Source: Bacteroidales bacterium (GTDB lineage: Bacteria; Bacteroidota; Bacteroidia; Bacteroidales; UBA7960). Taken from it: a DNA stretch of 6,395 nucleotides. Under the pieces are notes generated by a model that was not told the origin of the DNA, made no database searches, and was given only the letters and a program-made list of their open reading frames with translations. The DNA lies in assembly GCA_003557805.1 (NCBI GenBank), contig PWNY01000283.1, positions 1 to 6,395 of the forward strand. The letters are read 5' to 3'. The position numbers were made by a program, and so were the translations under genes. Positions 5,228-6,395 of this stretch are shown piece after piece; position 1 is the stretch's first letter, and each line of letters starts with the position of its first letter.

Positions 5228-6269
5228 CGATTATAAGTTTTAACAGCCTGCCAAATTCTTCATCAGATACCGTGTTGCCGCTCTCATAGGTGTTAACCCT
5301 GTGAACCACAACAAGGTCATAATCCGGTATTACCAGCATGTGGTGCCCCCCGGCACCCCTTGCCGAGTAACTTCCCCCTGGAATCTCCACTCCAGGATAA
5401 TGCTGGTATTTATTAAAATCCCTTGCCACCCACCACATATAACCGTAACCGTCGCATTCATAAAGGGTGGCATCTGAATGGTAACGGGTGCTTTCAAACA
5501 CCCAGTCAGAAGGCACCACCTGGTTGCCATCCCAGTGGCCACCCTTTAGCATCAGGAGGCCGAATCTGGCCATATCACGTGCATCAATTGCGAAAGGGTA
5601 AGCCGGGTGTATTGACTCCTCTCCGGTAACATACCAGCCGTCGCCGGCACTGAACTGCTCCATGCCTATGGGCAATGCAATATCTCTTTCTATTGCCTCG
5701 AAGATATCCTTTCCGGTTAGCCCGGTAAAGATAGTTCCAAGGGCGTTGAAGTCCCAGTTATTGTAGTACCAGAAAGTGCCGGGCCTAACAACCAGCCCGG
5801 TGGGTTTTAAATCCTTCATTCGCTGGGATTCGTAAAGGGCATCATGGTATATGCCCGACCTTGACTTAAGCAGGTCTCTTATGGTCGCCGACAGCTCAAG
5901 GGAGTCCAGTCCCGACCTGTCATCAATGCCCAGCTCCCCGAGGGTAATGTCCGGATCTATCGTGCCGTCTTCCACATAGATTCCGTAAAGGGCACTTAAA
6001 AAGCTCTTCCTGATAGAGTGTGTCATGAATTTCTCGCTGACCTCTCCCCACTCATCTACTATCGCCCCGTCTGATACTATCACCACGGCAGCGGTGTTTA
6101 TGCTGTCGGAATAATCCCTTGCCTTTGAAAGCAACCTTGAACTGAAGCCAAGATCCTCGGGCGCAAGCGCCTTTTCCCAGCTCTCCCCGGGGTATCTCTC
6201 TGGTGATTTACAGCAGGCAAGTGCCAGGCAGAGAAGTACAACCGGGTAAACTCTGTAAGTTTTTATCAT
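5211..6269 (-). CDS. Serine hydrolase, class C beta-lactamase/DD-peptidase fold, probable lipoprotein
   Basis: A 352-residue protein. The N-terminus MIKTYRVYPVVLLCLALACC is a short basic-hydrophobic signal with cysteines at 19 and 20. Neither gives a textbook lipobox (LAC-C or ALA-C), but lipidation and export are likely. The catalytic SxxK is SIRK (S85, K88), the second motif is YNN (169-171), and the KTG-like third motif is replaced by RGAGGHH (304-310), as in the wider beta-lactamase/6-aminohexanoate-hydrolase group (PF00144). WYYNNWDFNALG and VIPDYDLVVVH are typical of these 'serine hydrolase' proteins. Known relatives cut amide or ester bonds in peptides, D-amino-acid derivatives or lactams; resistance activity cannot be inferred. 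It starts 11 bases after the stop of an upstream gene and overlaps the racemase gene, so it is the middle of an operon-like run. Export of the hydrolase and cytoplasmic location of the racemase would fit scavenging of D-residues, which is inference only. Confidence 0.9.
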   Translation of the reverse strand: MIKTYRVYPVVLLCLALACCKSPERYPGESWEKALAPEDLGFSSRLLSKARDYSDSINTAAVVIVSDGAIVDEWGEVSEKFMTHSIRKSFLSALYGIYVEDGTIDPDITLGELGIDDRSGLDSLELSATIRDLLKSRSGIYHDALYESQRMKDLKPTGLVVRPGTFWYYNNWDFNALGTIFTGLTGKDIFEAIERDIALPIGMEQFSAGDGWYVTGEESIHPAYPFAIDARDMARFGLLMLKGGHWDGNQVVPSDWVFESTRYHSDATLYECDGYGYMWWVARDFNKYQHYPGVEIPGGSYSARGAGGHHMLVIPDYDLVVVHRVNTYESGNTVSDEEFGRLLKLIIDARIH

Positions 6270-6280
6270 GATGAATGGTT

Positions 6281-6394
6281 TTACTGTTCTTTTTTATAAA
6301 TATTATGATATTTAAGCAACTCCCTGACACTGTCATGGGATATTGCCGCAGCCCTTCGTCCCTGGTACCCCACCATATCCTCTGCCATCAGCAG
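6281..6394 (-). CDS. C-terminal end of an unrecognised protein (5' part outside window)
   Basis: An open frame enters from the right edge and gives 37 residues, beginning LLMAEDMVGYQGRRAAAISH and ending KYHNIYKKEQ, before TAA at 6281-6283. The codon use and GC content match the serine hydrolase that begins 11 bases later, and the composition (alternating charged and hydrophobic residues, likely helical) looks like a real protein end. I do not recognise the family from this fragment. The tight spacing suggests it is the preceding gene of the same operon. Confidence 0.65.
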   Translation of the reverse strand: MLMAEDMVGYQGRRAAAISHDSVRELLKYHNIYKKEQ

Positions 6395-6395
6395 G

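Noticed and set aside
4948..5629. Frames overlapping the racemase and serine hydrolase genes in other phases
   Set aside because: Shadows of two genes whose catalytic motifs are intact.

Overview
The window looks like a chromosomal segment of a Bacteroidota bacterium. Two promoters match the -33 TTG / -7 TAnnTTTG pattern of that phylum's primary sigma factor, start codons lack clear Shine-Dalgarno sequences, and the protein families fit. No new defence or mobile system could be demonstrated. The window is an AT-rich stretch of decayed genes followed by an ordinary, visibly more GC-rich housekeeping stretch.

Left part (1-1628): the last 46 codons of a plus-strand membrane protein, probably a CDP-alcohol phosphatidyltransferase, are followed by about 350 bases of non-coding DNA with an inverted repeat and a tract resembling the common dispersed Bacteroidota 'HEGHKGHE'-type repeat. 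Next come two gene remnants in opposite orientations. One is a minus-strand AAA_14-type ATPase fragment with frameshifts, stops and a lost Walker B aspartate (492-1175). The other is a plus-strand DUF234-type C-terminal fragment of a different ATP-binding protein family (about 1228-1579).

Middle (1629-3608): an intact minus-strand AAA_14 + DUF4143 ATPase with a well-matched Bacteroidota promoter. Upstream of it lies a degraded Xre/HigA-like antitoxin whose helix-turn-helix is split over two reading frames, joined to an unrecognised tail.

Right part (3609-6395), all on the minus strand: a LOG-family (TIGR00730) protein; a tRNA-Arg(TCT) with its own promoter, encoded CCA and intrinsic terminator; and an operon-like run of three genes. 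In transcription order these are the 3' end of an unrecognised gene, a lipoprotein-like serine hydrolase (class C beta-lactamase fold), and an aspartate/glutamate racemase-family enzyme. The last two overlap by 17 bases. The pairing suggests metabolism of D-amino acids or peptides, but no substrate can be assigned from sequence alone.
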